Assembly: GCA_001970955.1 (NCBI GenBank)
Contig: MPUH01000691.1
Coordinates: 1-39,793 of the forward strand
Length of the DNA stretch: 39,793 nucleotides
Source of the DNA: Stentor coeruleus
Taxonomy: Eukaryota; Ciliophora; Heterotrichea; Heterotrichida; Stentoridae
Direction of reading: 5' to 3'
Shown: piece after piece, positions 37,941-39,793 of the stretch
How the letters are laid out: every line of letters starts with the position of its first letter
How positions within the stretch are numbered: the first letter of the stretch is position 1
Made by a program: the position numbers and the translations under genes
The notes under the pieces: generated by a model
What the model was told of the DNA's origin: nothing
The model's input: the letters and a program-made list of their open reading frames with translations, nothing else
The model's database searches: none

Positions 37941-38690
37941 ATGTCTGAGATCGAATTATCAGATTTTTTCTATACAGAGCTGCTAACTAATGTACAAGCT
38001 TTAGGAGAACAAATCAAGAATAATTTTTTTAAATCATTTGCAGTCATTTATGAAGAAATTCTTTTTTTTTCAGATGATTTGACTTATTCAGAACTTTTTG
38101 GCCCTGATTCTAATAGAGTATATGCTGTATTAATCAAAGATAAAGAAAATAACTCAGTCCTCGCTGCTGCTCATGCTCGAATATTTTTAATTGAAAACTT
38201 AGAAAACGATATTTCATCAAATAATACTTTTGTTGTTCCAAACTATGTAATTGTGGTTCATAAAAAATTTAGAAAGCTTGGCTTGGCTGCAACTATGGTC
38301 GAAACATTAGAGGAAGCTTTTTTAAAAGACTATCCTCATAGAAATGTTATTAATTTCAACTTATTTTTCAATCCATTTTCATATAAAATTTTTGCTAAAA
38401 GGACCAACAGTATTATCAAGCCACCTTGTCCTAAAATGGCAAATGAAAATTTTTTTATTTATGAACTTTCTCATGATATCGACAATTATTTTGATTTGTT
38501 AAGAGATGGTTATAAAAACCTATGCGATGATTTGAAATTATTTTCTGATTTGACTGAGCTGAAAGATAGAGCAGGGATTATAGCTATTCATCCTGTGAAG
38601 ATGCTTGAAGGTAATACTCTTGGCTTAGAAGCTGGTGACTATGTTATTGATAGAATAGCAAACAAAAGTAGAGTCATAATAATAAATTAG
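37941..38690 (+). CDS. GNAT-like N-acetyltransferase domain protein
   Basis: A 249-aa protein. Residues about 58-175 look like a GNAT fold: a strand (VYAVLIKD), a second (VLAAAHARIFLI), then the acetyl-CoA-binding strand-loop-helix NYVIVVHKKFRKLGLAAT (101-118). This has the R-x-x-G-x-G/A arrangement as R111-K-L-G114-L-A116, followed by the helix VETLEEAFLKD. Later FNPFSYKIFAKR (about 147-158) resembles the N-PF----Y...F motif at the end of the fold. The C-terminal 80 residues are not assigned. GNATs transfer acetyl groups to amines on proteins or small molecules; the substrate cannot be told. The start follows an AT-rich leader (aataaataaATG). Stop TAG. The fold call is moderate: the motif is right but overall similarity was judged by eye. 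Confidence 0.55.
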   Translation: MSEIELSDFFYTELLTNVQALGEQIKNNFFKSFAVIYEEILFFSDDLTYSELFGPDSNRVYAVLIKDKENNSVLAAAHARIFLIENLENDISSNNTFVVPNYVIVVHKKFRKLGLAATMVETLEEAFLKDYPHRNVINFNLFFNPFSYKIFAKRTNSIIKPPCPKMANENFFIYELSHDIDNYFDLLRDGYKNLCDDLKLFSDLTELKDRAGIIAIHPVKMLEGNTLGLEAGDYVIDRIANKSRVIIIN

Positions 38691-39645
38691 TTATAATTAA
38701 GAATTAGGATTATTGGATAGCAATACAAGTAATCAAGTCTTTATAAATAATTTAAAGTATTAACACAGTATTTTTTATAAAAAAAAATACTTGATATTTA
38801 ATCTTATCAATAAAGTTATAATTTGATTTCCCATCATTTCAATCTTAATCATCTATTATATTTCCCTATATTTTACTTCTTATCATTGAATTATATTTCC
38901 CAAAAACACCCTTTAATCAATAAAACATAATATTGTTCCAATAAAATAATTGTTTTATTCACAATTCATTAAATATTAATTTTCCAAAACTATTTTATCA
39001 AACATCAAATCCTAGCATTCTCTTAATCTTTTTACCTTATATTATACTCAAAATATCATAAAATCAAATTCATGCAATTCTCTATTATTGAAATAATCTA
39101 TGTAATATTTGCCAGATTTCTTTAATAAACACTGTAATAATGATAGTTTTTAGTATTAAATCTTTAGAATCTCTCTCTATACACCATAATAACAGCATAA
39201 CATTGTCAATGAATTTTTTGCACATAAGTACAGAGCATAATTGACCTCAGCCCTTATTATACTTATAGGCTTATCAGGATATTCAACAAAAATTTCAATA
39301 ATCTTCACTAAATTGAATTTGATTAGTTTTTATATATTGAAAATAGTTTTCGTATGATGTAAATTAAAAACTAATGATTGGATTAGTTTAATTATGATTT
39401 TTAGTAGAAGATGAAAGAAAATAGAGAAGATTCTGGTTTATGGGAATGATTATAAAACTTATTAATTTAGAGTTTTACTATAATAGATTATAATGTAATA
39501 GTGATTAAATGTTTTTTATTATATCATGATTCAGGATTGAATTTTAAAATAATTATTAATATATTCAAAACTTGTAATAATAACAGCATGCATATCCAAA
39601 AAAATATTTAAAGCTAATTTAGCATATTTATAAATAATAATAAAA
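38691..39645. other. Intergenic, nothing recognised
   Basis: Roughly 950 bases, very AT-rich. Bases about 38820-39110 are C-rich and G-poor on plus and 39340-39500 are G-rich, so gene flanks may lie here, but no open frame or RNA gene is visible. Confidence 0.4.
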
Positions 39646-39793
39646 ATGAATTCTAATTTCAGAACCGTACTTATGTTGGAATCTTTTGAAAGTGTATGCT
39701 TTGTAGGTTTCTGTATTTCTGGACTTTACACAGTAACTTATTATTCAAACTACTAAGAGTTTATTACCAAAAAGTTATAAGCCAAAGCAACTT
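39646..39793 (+). other. Possible 5' end of a gene running off the window
   Basis: An ATG in good context (aataaaaATG) opens MNSNFRTVLMLESFESVCFV and continues GFCISGLYTVTYYSNY to a TAA after 37 codons. Beyond it the frame still looks coding but meets another TAA. No 15/16-nt intron restores it. It may be another decayed gene or chance. Confidence 0.2.

Noticed and set aside
1..39793. Whole window using a TAA/TAG = Gln code
   Set aside because: Recognisable genes (channel, VPS13, TM9SF, NEK, mutase) have no in-frame TAA or TAG and end with these codons where the family ends.
1..39793. CRISPR array, insertion sequence or telomere repeat
   Set aside because: No regularly spaced repeats, transposase motif, terminal inverted repeats or telomeric tandem units were found.

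Overview
The window looks like macronuclear DNA of a heterotrich ciliate, most probably Stentor or a close relative. The strongest evidence is seven introns of only 15 or 16 nt (GT...AG), each of which restores a reading frame when removed. Other support: AT-rich, gene-dense DNA, large mostly uninterrupted genes, and typical ciliate families (a WD40/ion-channel fusion, a NEK kinase, a RING protein pair). TAA and TAG are the only terminators seen on recognisable genes, so these codons are not read as Gln in the host. The species assignment is inference; no rRNA or marker gene is present.

Layout. 1-1241: decayed coding sequence, then the 5' flank of the first gene. 1242-4823 (+): WD40-ankyrin-TRP-like channel. 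5805-6512 (+): small secreted protein of unknown function. 7679-15769 (+): a VPS13 lipid-transfer protein with three tiny introns, about 2536 aa once assembly duplications are removed. 16131-16745 (+): unknown basic protein. 18048-19217 and 19476-21014 (both -): tandem paralogues, each a RING finger plus five C1/DC1-like zinc repeats. 21363-23261 (+): TM9SF nonaspanin. 23679-24494 (-): unknown basic protein with one 15-nt intron. 24925-27456 (-): NEK kinase. 27575-28810 (-): SCP/FCP1-type phosphatase. 29647-31860 (-): mitochondrial B12-dependent methylmalonyl-CoA mutase. 32.2-37.1 kb: a zone of decayed genes, including a Rab GTPase remnant, around an intact ARFRP1-like GTPase with three tiny introns (33752-34355, -) and a 71-aa ORF. 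37941-38690 (+): GNAT-like protein.

Two features cut across the annotation. First, each of the eight single N's sits between two copies of the same 50-165 bp. These are unmerged contig ends, often differing by a transition that looks allelic; they create false in-frame duplications and one false frameshift in VPS13. Second, G/C strand asymmetry marks genes: on the coding strand the 5' flank is C-rich and G-poor, the 3' flank G-rich and C-poor, and inside long genes the skew changes sign in blocks.

The genes do not form an obvious pathway. Several concern membranes and trafficking (VPS13, TM9SF, ARFRP1-like, Rab remnant), and a protein kinase and phosphatase lie side by side, but this may be coincidence. 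I see no tRNA, rRNA, CRISPR array, telomere or intact mobile element.
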